A DNA stretch of 29,710 nucleotides from Proteiniphilum sp. (GCA_016649795.1 JAENWZ010000003.1:1-29710), one strand, 5' to 3'. Positions 1 through 8,093 are shown, numbered from the stretch's first letter. Program-made: numbers and translations. The notes: a model not told the origin generated them from the sequence alone.

Positions 1-19
1 AGATGTGTATAAGAGACAG
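1..19 (+). other. Nextera/Tn5 mosaic-end adapter (artefact)
   Basis: The first 19 bases are AGATGTGTATAAGAGACAG, the Tn5 transposase mosaic end used in Nextera libraries. They are not genomic. The last G supplies the first base of an apparent GTG start for the first ORF, so that start is false. Confidence 0.97.
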
Positions 20-1515
20 TGGGTGACCGGTTTATCTCTCGTGTGCCGGCAGCTGTGCAGCAGCATATCTCTGTGACAACCACCGAAGCCGATGCTTATA
101 TCTCCGATTACAATATTTACATGGGTAACCTGCGGAACGATGCGGGAGAACAGCTTTTCCCCGACAATATGAAGCTGATCACTCACTGGGGGTTGCGCGA
201 TGAGCTGAAGTCGAACTACGCCGACAGGGAGAGAGGCCTGGAGAAGCAGCGAATGATCTACCGGGTGATGCAACGCATCATCGACCAGACCATTCCCCGG
301 GAGGTGATTAACAGTGGAACCCACACCTGGAATCCGGTGACGAACGAGATTTTCGAAAGTGGAAATGCTGTTGCGACAACTCCCGAGGATATTAGAAGGT
401 ACGAAGTGTTCCTCAGTAACTTTCATGCCAGACGTCAGCTCGATGCCTATTCGCCTCATTATCCCACAGAGCTTGTCAGGGCGTTCGACGGCACCATGGA
501 GATTCCGCAAAAGGATGTGGAGGAACTGTTCAAAAGGTTGATCTCTTCCCCTCAGGTGAAGGAGGTGGCGTCGTTCATTGCATCGCGGCTGGGACGTGAG
601 CTGGAGCCGTTCGATATATGGTACAACGGCTTTAAGGCGGGTGAAGGTATTCCTGAAGAAGAACTGACAGCCCTCACCGCGCAGAAATATCCCAACGCGG
701 CAGCATTGGAGAAAGATCTTCCCAATATCCTGGTGAAGTTGGGCTGGTCGGCCGCCAAGGCCGAAGATATCTGCACCCTGATCACGGTCGATGCATCACG
801 CGGTGCCGGCCATGCCTGGGGTGCGGCCATGCGCAACGACGAGGCACATCTTCGTACCCGCATCGGTGAAGGGGGGATGGATTACAAGGGGTACAACATT
901 GCCGTGCATGAGTTCGGACACAATGTGGAGCAGACCATCACCATGAACGATGTGGATTACTACTCACTCAACGGAGTACCCAACACCTCGTTCACGGAGG
1001 CGGTGGCCTTCCTCTTCCAGAAGCGCGATCTGGAGCTGCTGGGACTGAAGAATCCCAATCCGGAGGATGCCTATTATGAAGCGCTGGACGTCTTCTGTTC
1101 CTCTTACGAGATCATGGGTGTGTCGCTGGTCGACATGCAGGTGTGGGAGTGGCTATATGCCCATCCCGATGCCACGGCGGCGCAGCTGAAGGAGGCGGTG
1201 ATCGCCATTGCCAGAGAGGTGTGGAACAGTTATTATGCCGGCGTGCTCGGCGGAAAGGATGAGACGCTGCTCGGCATCTATTCGCATATGATCGATTACC
1301 CGCTCTACCTGCCCAACTACCCTATGGGACATCTGATCAACTTCCAGATTGAACAGCAAGTCAGGGGGAAGAACCTGGCAGAGGAGATGAACCGGATGTA
1401 CAGGCAGGGCAGCATCATTCCTCAGCTCTGGATGAAAAAAGCGGTCGGCTCACCCATCTCCATCGAGGCGTTGCTCACAGCAACAAATGAAGCCCTTGAG
1501 GCGTTAAAGCAATAA
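20..1515 (+). CDS. Zinc metallopeptidase-like protein, 5' truncated
   Basis: The 497 visible residues form the C-terminal part of a larger protein whose start is cut off at the adapter junction. An HEFGH motif (visible residues 297-301 if the artefactual GTG is counted as 1) is followed 30 residues later by a glutamate in the segment TSFTEA (E327). This HEXXH plus downstream-E spacing is that of gluzincin metallopeptidases, and it comes close to the 29-residue spacing of the M3 (thimet oligopeptidase) family. The rest is mostly helical and charged, again as in M3-like folds. No signal peptide can be judged because the N-terminus is missing. The specific family is not recognised, so the substrate is unknown. 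The gene stands alone on this strand and ends before a weak hairpin and tRNA-Ser. Metallopeptidase activity is inferred from the motif only. Confidence 0.72.
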
Positions 1516-1518
1516 AAT

Positions 1519-1539
1519 AGGGGAATTGGCCCTTTTTTT
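1519..1539 (+). terminator. Possible weak terminator after the metallopeptidase-like gene
   Basis: A four-base stem (AGGG 1519-1522 with CCCT 1530-1533) is followed by a run of T. The stem is short, so this is a weak candidate. Confidence 0.3.
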
Positions 1540-1551
1540 CCGGAAATAATG

Positions 1552-1559
1552 TAATTTTG
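1552..1559 (+). promoter_or_regulatory. Bacteroidota -7 box for tRNA-Ser
   Basis: TAATTTTG matches the Bacteroidota sigma-ABfr -7 consensus TAnnTTTG and lies 11 bases before the tRNA. A TTG at 1526-1528 could serve as the -33 element with a slightly long spacer. Confidence 0.55.
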
Positions 1560-1570
1560 TACCGGAATCA

Positions 1571-1657
1571 GGAAAGCTGCCGGAGTGGTCGATCGGGCTT
1601 GACTCGAAATCAAGTGTACGGGTAACTGTACCGGGGGTTCGAATCCCTCGCTTTCCG
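1571..1657 (+). tRNA. tRNA-Ser (anticodon CGA)
   Basis: Acceptor arms GGAAAGC (1571-1577) and GCTTTCC (1650-1656) pair fully, with discriminator G1657. The anticodon arm is CTTGA-CTCGAAA-TCAAG with anticodon CGA at 1605-1607, reading UCG serine codons. A long variable arm with a GTAC/GTAC stem is typical of serine tRNA, and the T arm contains GGTTCGAATCC. The CCA end is not encoded. The tRNA converges on the L,D-transpeptidase gene with a gap of 13 bases. Confidence 0.96.
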
Positions 1658-1670
1658 CACATATCTTAAC

Positions 1671-2354
1671 CTACACCACCTCACTCAACGCTGTATAATC
1701 GGTTCGGTCGGAGTAAATGAACAGGAGGGAGCCTCCTTTGATGGTATTGATGATGGGCTTTGCCAGTTCCCTGGGGAGTGCGGGGCAGCCGAAACTTCGT
1801 CCCAGCCGCCCGGAGGAGCTGATGACCTGCTCGCTGCAGTAGTCGGCGCCATGAATGACGATGGCACGCGATCTTGCTTCGTCGTTAATGCCCTTTTCCA
1901 GCCCGTCCAGCAGCAGCGAATAGCCATTTCCACCCTGATAGGTACCGCCTGTCCGGTAAAAACCCAGCGAGCTCTGGTGCGAACCATTCCGGTTGGAGAA
2001 CGACGTGGCGTAGTTATCCCCGCTTTTCTGTCCATGAGAGACATAAGAAACATACAGCACCTCTTTTCCGGCAAGATCCAGCACATACATCCTTTTCTGG
2101 GTAGAGGGTAGGCTGAAATCGATCAGTGTGAGGATGGAATTTTTGTTGTTATTTAACTTTTTATAACCGATGAAGGCTGATTTGAAAGCATCGAACTGAA
2201 TCATTCCGCTCAGGTTCATCTGTTCGTACAGGATTTCACACCCGTCGATGGAAAACTCCGTTAAAGAAGTCTCCTCGGGCGTGTATCTCCCGCCTATAGG
2301 GAAGGAGAGGTTCCAGAAAAGGAGGAAAAAAAGGGACATAATGAGGATGCGCAT
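1671..2354 (-). CDS. Murein L,D-transpeptidase catalytic domain protein
   Basis: The 227-residue exported protein starts with a signal-type hydrophobic segment (about residues 1-20, MRILIMSLFFLLFWNLS). Its catalytic half shows an HGADYC segment (H169-G170) and a GRSFGCPAL motif with candidate nucleophile C190. This is the HG...S-x-GC pattern of the YkuD_2-type murein L,D-transpeptidase family. Such enzymes form 3-3 peptidoglycan crosslinks or attach proteins to peptidoglycan in the periplasm. The reading frame is open to a TTG at 2414 that overlaps the upstream gene, but the ATG at 2354 sits right before the signal peptide and was chosen. The upstream neighbour on the same strand is a second, differently built L,D-transpeptidase, so the two are probably co-transcribed. 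Direct role, crosslinking versus protein anchoring, cannot be told. Confidence 0.85.
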   Translation of the reverse strand: MRILIMSLFFLLFWNLSFPIGGRYTPEETSLTEFSIDGCEILYEQMNLSGMIQFDAFKSAFIGYKKLNNNKNSILTLIDFSLPSTQKRMYVLDLAGKEVLYVSYVSHGQKSGDNYATSFSNRNGSHQSSLGFYRTGGTYQGGNGYSLLLDGLEKGINDEARSRAIVIHGADYCSEQVISSSGRLGRSFGCPALPRELAKPIINTIKGGSLLFIYSDRTDYTALSEVV

Positions 2355-2406
2355 ACCTGTATACAGCTTAAGTTTCCCAAATATACAGTTTTTTCTTAAA
2401 CGATGA

Positions 2407-3444
2407 TTAGTCAATCACGATGACAACAGACTCTTTAACAGTTGCCCGGTCGTAAACGAACTGGGAGTGCGACGATGCGTTTCTCACACACATATGTGAT
2501 CGGGGAGTCGTTCCTAGTGAAGCACTGTATTCAATGATCTTCTTTCTCGGGTACTGTATCGGTACGCCATGTACATAGGCGCCATTGGTGAAACGGGAAG
2601 CATAGGGAGCATATCCGGCAATCTGCGATGTTTCGTCTTTGACGTAATACATCTTCTCTTTCTTCTCCTGAACGGCAAAGATGCCTGTCGGTGTTTCCTG
2701 TGCATGAGGGGGGTTATGCACCCCCGTGGTGGCGGGGTTCATGCTCAGAATATACCAGATATCTCCTCTTTTTTCCAGCAGAGAGATATTCTGATGGGTC
2801 ACGTCTACCGCGACAACTTTATTGAAACGGATCGTGTCTCCCCACGATTTCAGATAGCGGTTCGGCACAAGGTACTCCCCTTCGAAAGAGACACCCTGCA
2901 TCCTCACCATCTCGGTGGTATCACTGTCTAAAAGCTTCACGAGCCACCCGTCTCTGCCGTAACGCTGCAGCTCCTCCTCCCCCTCAACGGCATAGAGCGG
3001 AGCCGATTGATAGCGTTCAACGCCGAACTGGTCCGAGACCCGTTTGTATTCGTCTCTCACAAACCCAGCGATGGTCGGTGCCTCCCCGTTCACGTTCTTG
3101 TAATTGCTCAGTATACCCCAGTTACCCCCGTCGGCAACAGCATTTTCAATATGAGCAATCTTCTCTTTGATCTTCTCCCATTGAAAACGGCGGATGGTAT
3201 CCTTGTAGGGATATTCATCATCCAGCGTATACTGTTCATATTCAAGCTCTTTTTTCAACTGAATATCGGCTCCTGTCCATTCTCTTCTTTCTTCACGTTC
3301 AGGGGGGACGGAATCTATCACCTCCAGCGAGATATCCCGTTCCATGCTGTCGCCGCTGTCACCGGGCTTACACCCTGTTTGAAGCATCAACAGGAGAAAT
3401 ATGAGAAGGGTGGTGAGGGTGTATTGATATCCTGGGCGCGCCAT
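2407..3444 (-). CDS. L,D-transpeptidase (YkuD domain) lipoprotein
   Basis: The 345-residue protein has an N-terminal hydrophobic stretch ending in a lipobox LQTGC (C25), so it is a predicted lipoprotein facing the periplasm. After a charged linker (about 35-75) and an uncharacterised middle region, the YkuD catalytic domain occupies about residues 225-345. It has AYVHGVP (H292-G293) and the signature SHMCVRN (S316 to N322) with catalytic C319. Known members link meso-diaminopimelate residues of peptidoglycan (3-3 crosslinks). An upstream in-frame ATG at 3507 would add 21 polar residues before the lipoprotein signal. The ATG at 3444 places the signal correctly and is preferred. The gene is followed by a second L,D-transpeptidase gene 52 bases downstream, measured to that gene's chosen start. 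Confidence 0.88.
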   Translation of the reverse strand: MARPGYQYTLTTLLIFLLLMLQTGCKPGDSGDSMERDISLEVIDSVPPEREERREWTGADIQLKKELEYEQYTLDDEYPYKDTIRRFQWEKIKEKIAHIENAVADGGNWGILSNYKNVNGEAPTIAGFVRDEYKRVSDQFGVERYQSAPLYAVEGEEELQRYGRDGWLVKLLDSDTTEMVRMQGVSFEGEYLVPNRYLKSWGDTIRFNKVVAVDVTHQNISLLEKRGDIWYILSMNPATTGVHNPPHAQETPTGIFAVQEKKEKMYYVKDETSQIAGYAPYASRFTNGAYVHGVPIQYPRKKIIEYSASLGTTPRSHMCVRNASSHSQFVYDRATVKESVVIVID

Positions 3445-3606
3445 TGTTATATCATAGTTTGTGAGTGGTTTTGGATTATTGTGAATGGTTTCCCATTCAG
3501 GGAACATTGTAAGTTACAACGTGATTGTTGGCTGAATGTTCATTTGTGCACATGCGATACCTTGTCACATCAGGGAAATATGACATCCTCGCTGCATTCA
3601 CCACAG

Positions 3607-4299
3607 CTATCCCGGGAACCCCGGAATTTGACCAGCTTTTCTTGCACGAAGGATCTCCCGCTTTCCCGGGGGGCCGGAAAGACGCTCCACGCTGAAACCG
3701 GCAGCCTGGAGCATTCTTCGCACCACTCCCTTGGCGCAGTAGGTGGTGAGGATGGCATTGCCACTACTAAAGGTGTAAAGCCCGTTGAAGATCTCCTCTC
3801 TCCACATCTCCGGCTGTTTTTCGGGGGCAAACGCATCGTAAAAGATCAGATCAAACTTCTCATCCGGCGGAGAAACAGGCAGGTCACGGAGATCCATATT
3901 CAGTTTTTTCAACCAAAAGAAGGGGGATATCTGCACCCACTCCTCCCATACAGCCGTGTGAAGCTTTTCGAAGGACTCTTTCCGTGAAGGATCGATGATG
4001 TCGCTGAAATTGAGCATTGCCGCGTTTGAAACAGAAACGGGATAAAGCTCGAGGGTGGTATAATGAATCTTCTTCTGCAATTTCTCCGCCTCGAGTAAAG
4101 TAAGGAAAGCATTCAGCCCGGTACCGAAGCCGATCTCCAGCAGATTGATCTCCGCGTTGTTGCAATGCCGGAGCCCGGCATCAATATAGACATGCATCGA
4201 CTCCTGAATGGCTCCGTGCGTGGAGTGATAATGTTCATCCAGCTCCGGGACATAGAGTGTATGTGACCCGTCTTCGGTGGTTTCTAAAATGGTTCTCAT
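3607..4299 (-). CDS. mnmD: tRNA mnm5s2U34 methyltransferase MnmD-like
   Basis: The 230-residue protein has the MnmC2/MnmD (Methyltransf_30) layout. An N-terminal strand region (SHTLYVPELDEHYHSTHGA) precedes the SAM-binding motif LLEIGFGTGLNAFLTL at about residues 52-67, then the acidic motif FYDAFAPEKQPEMW near the middle of the C-terminal half. The family methylates the 5-aminomethyl group at the wobble uridine of certain tRNAs. In E. coli this domain is fused to the FAD oxidoreductase MnmC1. Here it is a stand-alone enzyme, as in many Bacteroidota and Gram-positives. The ATG at 4299 was chosen because it begins the conserved N-terminus; an upstream in-frame start at 4353 lies beyond the -7 promoter box. 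The gene is divergent from the zinc ABC genes. Confidence 0.88.
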   Translation of the reverse strand: MRTILETTEDGSHTLYVPELDEHYHSTHGAIQESMHVYIDAGLRHCNNAEINLLEIGFGTGLNAFLTLLEAEKLQKKIHYTTLELYPVSVSNAAMLNFSDIIDPSRKESFEKLHTAVWEEWVQISPFFWLKKLNMDLRDLPVSPPDEKFDLIFYDAFAPEKQPEMWREEIFNGLYTFSSGNAILTTYCAKGVVRRMLQAAGFSVERLSGPPGKREILRARKAGQIPGFPG

Positions 4300-4314
4300 T
4301 GTTTTATGGTGGAA

Positions 4315-4322
4315 CAAATTTA
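4315..4322 (-). promoter_or_regulatory. -7 box for mnmD
   Basis: Read on the minus strand this is TAAATTTG, a match to TAnnTTTG. It lies 15 bases before the ATG at 4299, implying a very short leader and supporting that start. Confidence 0.5.
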
Positions 4323-4364
4323 GGAAATCTTTGTTTACTATTTCCACCAACACGCTAAAATTCG

Positions 4365-4372
4365 TACTTTTG
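4365..4372 (+). promoter_or_regulatory. -7 box for the zinc ABC operon
   Basis: TACTTTTG matches TAnnTTTG and lies 17 bases before the ATG of the binding-protein gene. No convincing -33 element or Zur-like dyad was found in the short divergent intergenic region. Confidence 0.5.
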
Positions 4373-4389
4373 TCACTTAATTACATCCT

Positions 4390-5295
4390 ATGCAAAAATA
4401 TCTGTCCCTTCTTTCTCTCTCTCTTCTTCTGCTTGCATGCAACACAGCTGCGAAAACCAAAGATGCTGCTCATGAGAGAGTGGTGACGGTGACCATCGAG
4501 CCGCAGCGTTTCTTCCTGGAGCAGCTTGTGGGTGATGAATACACCATCAACACGCTGGTGCCTCCCGGAACGAGCCCTGAGACCTATGAACCGTCACCAT
4601 CGGTAATGATCGAGATGGGGAAGAGTGATATCTACTTTAGAGTGGGGGAGCTGGGGTTCGAGAAGGTGTGGAGCAGCAGGCTGGAGCAGAACAATCCGGA
4701 TGTCACCATCGTCGACTGTTCGGCCGGGATTGACCTGATGGAGGGTGATCTGCACGGACATAGCCATGATCATGCTGATCACGCGGGTGACGGTCATTCG
4801 GACAGTGCTTTGGATCCGCATGTGTGGTCATCACCCCGGGCAATGAAAATCTTCACGAAAAATATGTTGGAGGCGCTTGTAAAAGCTGATCCCGACAACG
4901 AACCGCTTTATCGTTCCAATTTCGAAATACTTACGCACAGGATTAATGCCACCGACAGCACTATCCAGGCGTTACTGCAAGATGCTTCCACAGACTCTTT
5001 CATTATTTTTCATCCCGCGTTGGGTTATTTTGCCCGTGATTACGGATCACATCAGTACAGCATCGAGTTTGAGGGGAAAAACCCATCACCCTCCCAAATC
5101 AAAGAGCTGGTAGACCTCGCCAGGAAAGAGAAGATCAACACTGTCTTTATTCAACGCGGTTTCGATGCGAAGAATGCGGAGGTGATAGCACAAGAGATCA
5201 ACGCTGAGCTGTTTGAGATTGATCCGATGACCTACAAGTGGGATGAGGAGTTAATAAGAATAGCAACTATTTTATCACGGCAGAAGGATGAGTAA
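4390..5295 (+). CDS. znuA: Metal (zinc-type) ABC transporter substrate-binding lipoprotein
   Basis: The 301-residue protein has a lipoprotein signal with lipobox LLAC (C17) and belongs to the ZnuA/TroA cluster-9 metal-binding family. It carries the PPGTSPETYEPSPS segment near residues 58-71, a histidine-rich loop (HGHSHDHADHAGDGH, 122-136), and DPHVWSSP with ligand H144. FHPALGYFARDYG and a C-terminal FEIDPM supply the further ligands. The first canonical ligand histidine (SPHxYEP) is replaced by E64, which may alter metal preference. The protein would capture Zn2+ (possibly Mn2+) in the periplasm and hand it to a membrane permease. The gene overlaps the ATPase gene by 8 bases, so the two are translationally coupled. 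The symbol rests on family and the His-rich loop; the exact metal is inferred. Confidence 0.87.
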   Translation: MQKYLSLLSLSLLLLACNTAAKTKDAAHERVVTVTIEPQRFFLEQLVGDEYTINTLVPPGTSPETYEPSPSVMIEMGKSDIYFRVGELGFEKVWSSRLEQNNPDVTIVDCSAGIDLMEGDLHGHSHDHADHAGDGHSDSALDPHVWSSPRAMKIFTKNMLEALVKADPDNEPLYRSNFEILTHRINATDSTIQALLQDASTDSFIIFHPALGYFARDYGSHQYSIEFEGKNPSPSQIKELVDLARKEKINTVFIQRGFDAKNAEVIAQEINAELFEIDPMTYKWDEELIRIATILSRQKDE

Positions 5296-6079
5296 GCTGA
5301 TTGAGATAACGAACCTGAATGTAGGGTACGAGAACAAACCCAATGTGTTGAAGGATGTTTCCCTCACCATCTACAACGATGATTTCTTGGGGGTGATAGG
5401 CCCCAACGGGGGAGGGAAGACCACGCTCTTAAGATCCATACTGGGACTGATCAGGCCGGAATCCGGATCGATCACCTTCTACGAGGAGGAGCAGCCGGCG
5501 TCGTCAATCAATATCGGCTATCTGCCGCAGATCAATCAGATTGACAGTAAATTTCCCATCTCCGTGTCGGAGGTGATCCTGTCGGGGTTAACACTGCAAA
5601 AACAGCTTTTCAGGAGATATTCAGCGGATGATAAACAGAAGGTGAAAGAAGTAGCTGAACGGCTGGGTATAACCAATCTGTTATCACGTGCTATCGGTGA
5701 ACTGTCGGGCGGGCAGTTGCAGCGCGTGCTGCTGGGCAGAGCCATTATCGACAACCCTAAACTAATCATTCTGGACGAGCCGAGCACCTACGTGGACAAA
5801 CTTTTCGAAACCAATTTCTATAAGCTGCTGGGTGATATCAACAAAGAGATAGCCATCATGCTGGTATCGCATGATGTTGGTACGATTATCTCTCTGGTCA
5901 AGAATGTCGCCTGCGTGAACCAGGGGCTTCACTACCATTCAGGTACCAACGTATCACAGGAGTGGCTCACCTCGGCTTACGAGTCATGCCCCATCGAGAT
6001 ACTCGGTCACGGATCGCTTCCTCACCGGGTGCTGATGCAGCATGATCATACGGGAAATGAGCTTCATAAAGACGACTAG
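5288..6079 (+). CDS. znuC: Metal ABC transporter ATP-binding protein
   Basis: The 263-residue ATPase has Walker A GPNGGGKTT (38-46), ABC signature LSGGQLQR (139-146), Walker B LIILDEPS (D163, E164) and H-loop VSHD (H195). The C-terminal CPIEILGHGSLPHRVL segment and a histidine-containing tail are characteristic of ZnuC-type metal ATPases. It energises uptake of the metal captured by the upstream lipoprotein. The ATG lies inside the 3' end of that gene. The expected third component, a ZnuB-type permease, does not follow; the next gene is a DUF456 membrane protein. The permease must be encoded elsewhere, or DUF456 takes an unrecognised part, which is speculative. Confidence 0.88.
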   Translation: MSKLIEITNLNVGYENKPNVLKDVSLTIYNDDFLGVIGPNGGGKTTLLRSILGLIRPESGSITFYEEEQPASSINIGYLPQINQIDSKFPISVSEVILSGLTLQKQLFRRYSADDKQKVKEVAERLGITNLLSRAIGELSGGQLQRVLLGRAIIDNPKLIILDEPSTYVDKLFETNFYKLLGDINKEIAIMLVSHDVGTIISLVKNVACVNQGLHYHSGTNVSQEWLTSAYESCPIEILGHGSLPHRVLMQHDHTGNELHKDD

Positions 6080-6082
6080 CAT

Positions 6083-6567
6083 ATGGGAGATACACTCTGG
6101 ATTGTTTTAGCCGTGTTGCTGTTGGTTGTAGGGGCAATAGGAACAGTCGCACCGGTTATTCCCGGTGTACCACTTAGCTGGGTGGTTTGCTGGCGCTGAA
6201 GTTCATCCCCTCCACACAGGATGATATCTCCTGGGTAGTGATTGTACTATTGGGGATATTATCGGTGGCGATTACGGTTCTCGACAACATCCTCCCCGTG
6301 TGGGGCACAAAAAAAATGGGAGGGAACAAAAAGGTGGTATGGGGCGCCACCATCGGTCTGCTGGTCGGTTTCTTCCTCGGACCGTGGGGCATTATCTTCG
6401 GACCCTTTGCAGGTGCCTTCGCCGGAGGTATCCTTTCGGGAACAAAGTTTCTCCATGCTGCGAAACATGCCACAGGGGCATTCCTCGGTTATATTGCAGG
6501 ACTGGTGCTCAAGCTGATTACCGTGGGACTGATCGTTTTCTTTTTTGTGATGGCGCTGGTGAGATGA
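6083..6567 (+). pseudogene. DUF456 membrane protein, frameshifted
   Basis: An ATG three bases after the ATPase gene opens a frame with a first membrane segment and the DUF456 hallmark VAPVIPGVPLSW, but it hits a stop at residue 39. The rest of the family (about 126 residues, with DISWVVIVLLG, LPVWGTKKMGG and GPWGIIFGPFAGAFAGG) continues in another frame from 6187. Adding one G to the GGG run at 6180-6182 restores PLSWGGLLALKF and one uninterrupted protein of 161 residues. The whole span plus one base is then divisible by three. The protein would be a multi-pass, glycine-rich inner-membrane protein of unknown function. The single-base lesion in a G run may be a real mutation or an assembly or sequencing error. 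Confidence 0.85.
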
Positions 6568-6571
6568 TTTG

Positions 6572-6985
6572 TTATAAAAACTTGTGCTGTTCACCAGGTT
6601 CAGGAATTCGGCAGACCTCTCTTTTACCGAACCACCTGTAGCGGTTTTTGGCGACGAAAGCGTACGCTGCATGCGTTACTTTCCGAGGAAGTGATCTAAG
6701 TAACCAGGATATGCAGGAGTAGCCTTTCAGGTATCTTGAAATACCGATCACGGCATCCATACCTTCAAGCAATTCATCCTCATCGATAAAGATAAGTGCA
6801 TTCAAATCGCTGTCCTGTCTGCCCTGTTGTACCAATATCTCCTTTCCTTTCTCGCTTTGCTGAGGCGTAAAACGAAAAAGATCCTCCCTATCCCGTTTCA
6901 GGATGAAATTGACGGTGGCGTTGCAGAAATTGCACACGCCATCGAACAGAATAATTTTCAAATTTTTGCTTATTGAAGGTGTCAT
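6572..6985 (-). CDS. DCC family thiol-disulfide oxidoreductase-like protein (DUF393)
   Basis: The 137-residue protein begins with IILFDGVCNFCNATVNF, giving the DxxCxxC motif (D15, C18, C21) that names the DCC (DUF393) family. RDREDLFRFTPQQSEKG follows, a region well conserved in the family. Members have a thioredoxin-like fold and are presumed redox proteins, but no substrate is established. No signal peptide is present, so it is probably cytoplasmic. The ATG at 6985 was preferred to a TTG at 7003. It lies 29 bases downstream of asd on the same strand and is probably co-transcribed with it. It is tail-to-tail with the DUF456 gene, with four bases between them. Confidence 0.87.
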   Translation of the reverse strand: MTPSISKNLKIILFDGVCNFCNATVNFILKRDREDLFRFTPQQSEKGKEILVQQGRQDSDLNALIFIDEDELLEGMDAVIGISRYLKGYSCISWLLRSLPRKVTHAAYAFVAKNRYRWFGKREVCRIPEPGEQHKFL

Positions 6986-7014
6986 TTGAAGTGACACCCT
7001 CAATGGATAGGTTA

Positions 7015-8013
7015 TTACTGCTTAATCAAATATTCGGCAATCTGTACCGCATTCAACGCTGCCCCCTTACGTATCTGATCTGAAACAGACCAGAAACTTA
7101 AACCCTTTTCGTTGGTCAGGTCCTTGCGGATGCGTCCCACATAGACCGGGTCTTTCCCGCTGAGATCCAGCGGCATAGGGTACACTTTCTTCTCCGGATT
7201 ATCGAGAACGACCACTCCCTCAGCCTTGCTGAACGCTTCCCGTGCTTCCTCCACGGACAGAGGGCGCTCGGTCTCCAGCCAGATAGCTTCAGAATGGGCC
7301 CGCATCACCGGTACCCTGACGCAGGTAGCACTCACCTCAATGTCGGAGTGCATGATCTTGCGCGTCTCGTGGTACATCTTCATCTCCTCCTTCGTGTAGC
7401 CGTTGTCTGTGAAAACATCTACCTGAGGGATCAGGTTGTAAGCCAGCTGATAGGCGAACTTGGAAACCGTGGGCTCCTCCCCTTTGATCAGTTGCCCGTG
7501 CTGCTCTTCCAGCTCCTGCATGGCGGCGGCACCCGCTCCTGACGCAGCCTGATAGGTGGCTACATGTACTTTTTTGATGTGAGTGATATCTTCAATAGCC
7601 TTCAGCGTTACTACCAGCTGTGCGGTGGTACAGTTGGGGTTGGCAATGATGCCGCGGGGACGGTTCAAGGCATCCTCAGCATTCACCTCCGGAACAACAA
7701 GGGGCACATCGTCCTGCATACGGAATGCACTGGAATTATCAATCATGATGGCTCCGTGTTTGGTGATGGTGTCGGCAAACTCAATAGAGGTGCCGCCACC
7801 GGCCGAAACGAATGCTATATCGATTCCCCTGAAGTCATCGTTATGCTGCAACTCTTTTACTGTGATCTGTTTGCCTTTGAATATGTATGATTTTCCCGCA
7901 CTCCTTGAAGAGCCGAATAATACCAGTTCATCGAGGGGGAAGTTTCTCTCTTCCAGCACGCGGAGCAACTCCTGACCTACCGCTCCGCTGGTACCTACAA
8001 TAGCTATTTTCAT
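7015..8013 (-). CDS. asd: Aspartate-semialdehyde dehydrogenase
   Basis: The 332-residue enzyme shows an N-terminal NADP-binding glycine motif VGTSGAVGQELLRVL (6-20) and the active-site segment NPNCTT with catalytic C128. It also shows AYQAASGAGAAAMQEL-type substrate-binding sequence and the late arginine/histidine region VPVMRAHSEAIW. It reduces aspartyl phosphate to aspartate semialdehyde, the branch point to lysine/diaminopimelate, threonine and methionine. Length is usual for the family. It is cytoplasmic and has its own promoter on the minus strand (-7 box 8061-8068). The DCC protein gene follows. Diaminopimelate supply is relevant to the peptidoglycan enzymes nearby, though that link is only contextual. 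Confidence 0.95.
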   Translation of the reverse strand: MKIAIVGTSGAVGQELLRVLEERNFPLDELVLFGSSRSAGKSYIFKGKQITVKELQHNDDFRGIDIAFVSAGGGTSIEFADTITKHGAIMIDNSSAFRMQDDVPLVVPEVNAEDALNRPRGIIANPNCTTAQLVVTLKAIEDITHIKKVHVATYQAASGAGAAAMQELEEQHGQLIKGEEPTVSKFAYQLAYNLIPQVDVFTDNGYTKEEMKMYHETRKIMHSDIEVSATCVRVPVMRAHSEAIWLETERPLSVEEAREAFSKAEGVVVLDNPEKKVYPMPLDLSGKDPVYVGRIRKDLTNEKGLSFWSVSDQIRKGAALNAVQIAEYLIKQ

Positions 8014-8060
8014 AATATGCTCGTTACCGTTTGCGTAAATGATTTTTTAAAATGGTAGCA

Positions 8061-8093
8061 CAAAGGTATAAAAAAGAGAGCATATGCAGCAAA
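8061..8093 (-). promoter_or_regulatory. Promoter of asd
   Basis: On the minus strand a TTTG (8090-8093) stands 21 bases before TACCTTTG (8061-8068). This fits the Bacteroidota -33/-7 pattern and lies about 47 bases before the asd start. Confidence 0.6.

Noticed and set aside
2355..2414. Upstream TTG start for the second L,D-transpeptidase
   Set aside because: It overlaps the preceding gene and adds a basic, non-signal extension ahead of a good signal peptide at the ATG 2354.
3007..3987. 326-codon plus-strand ORF opposite the L,D-transpeptidase and mnmD genes
   Set aside because: It runs antisense to two well-supported genes and encodes no recognisable domain, so it is a shadow frame.
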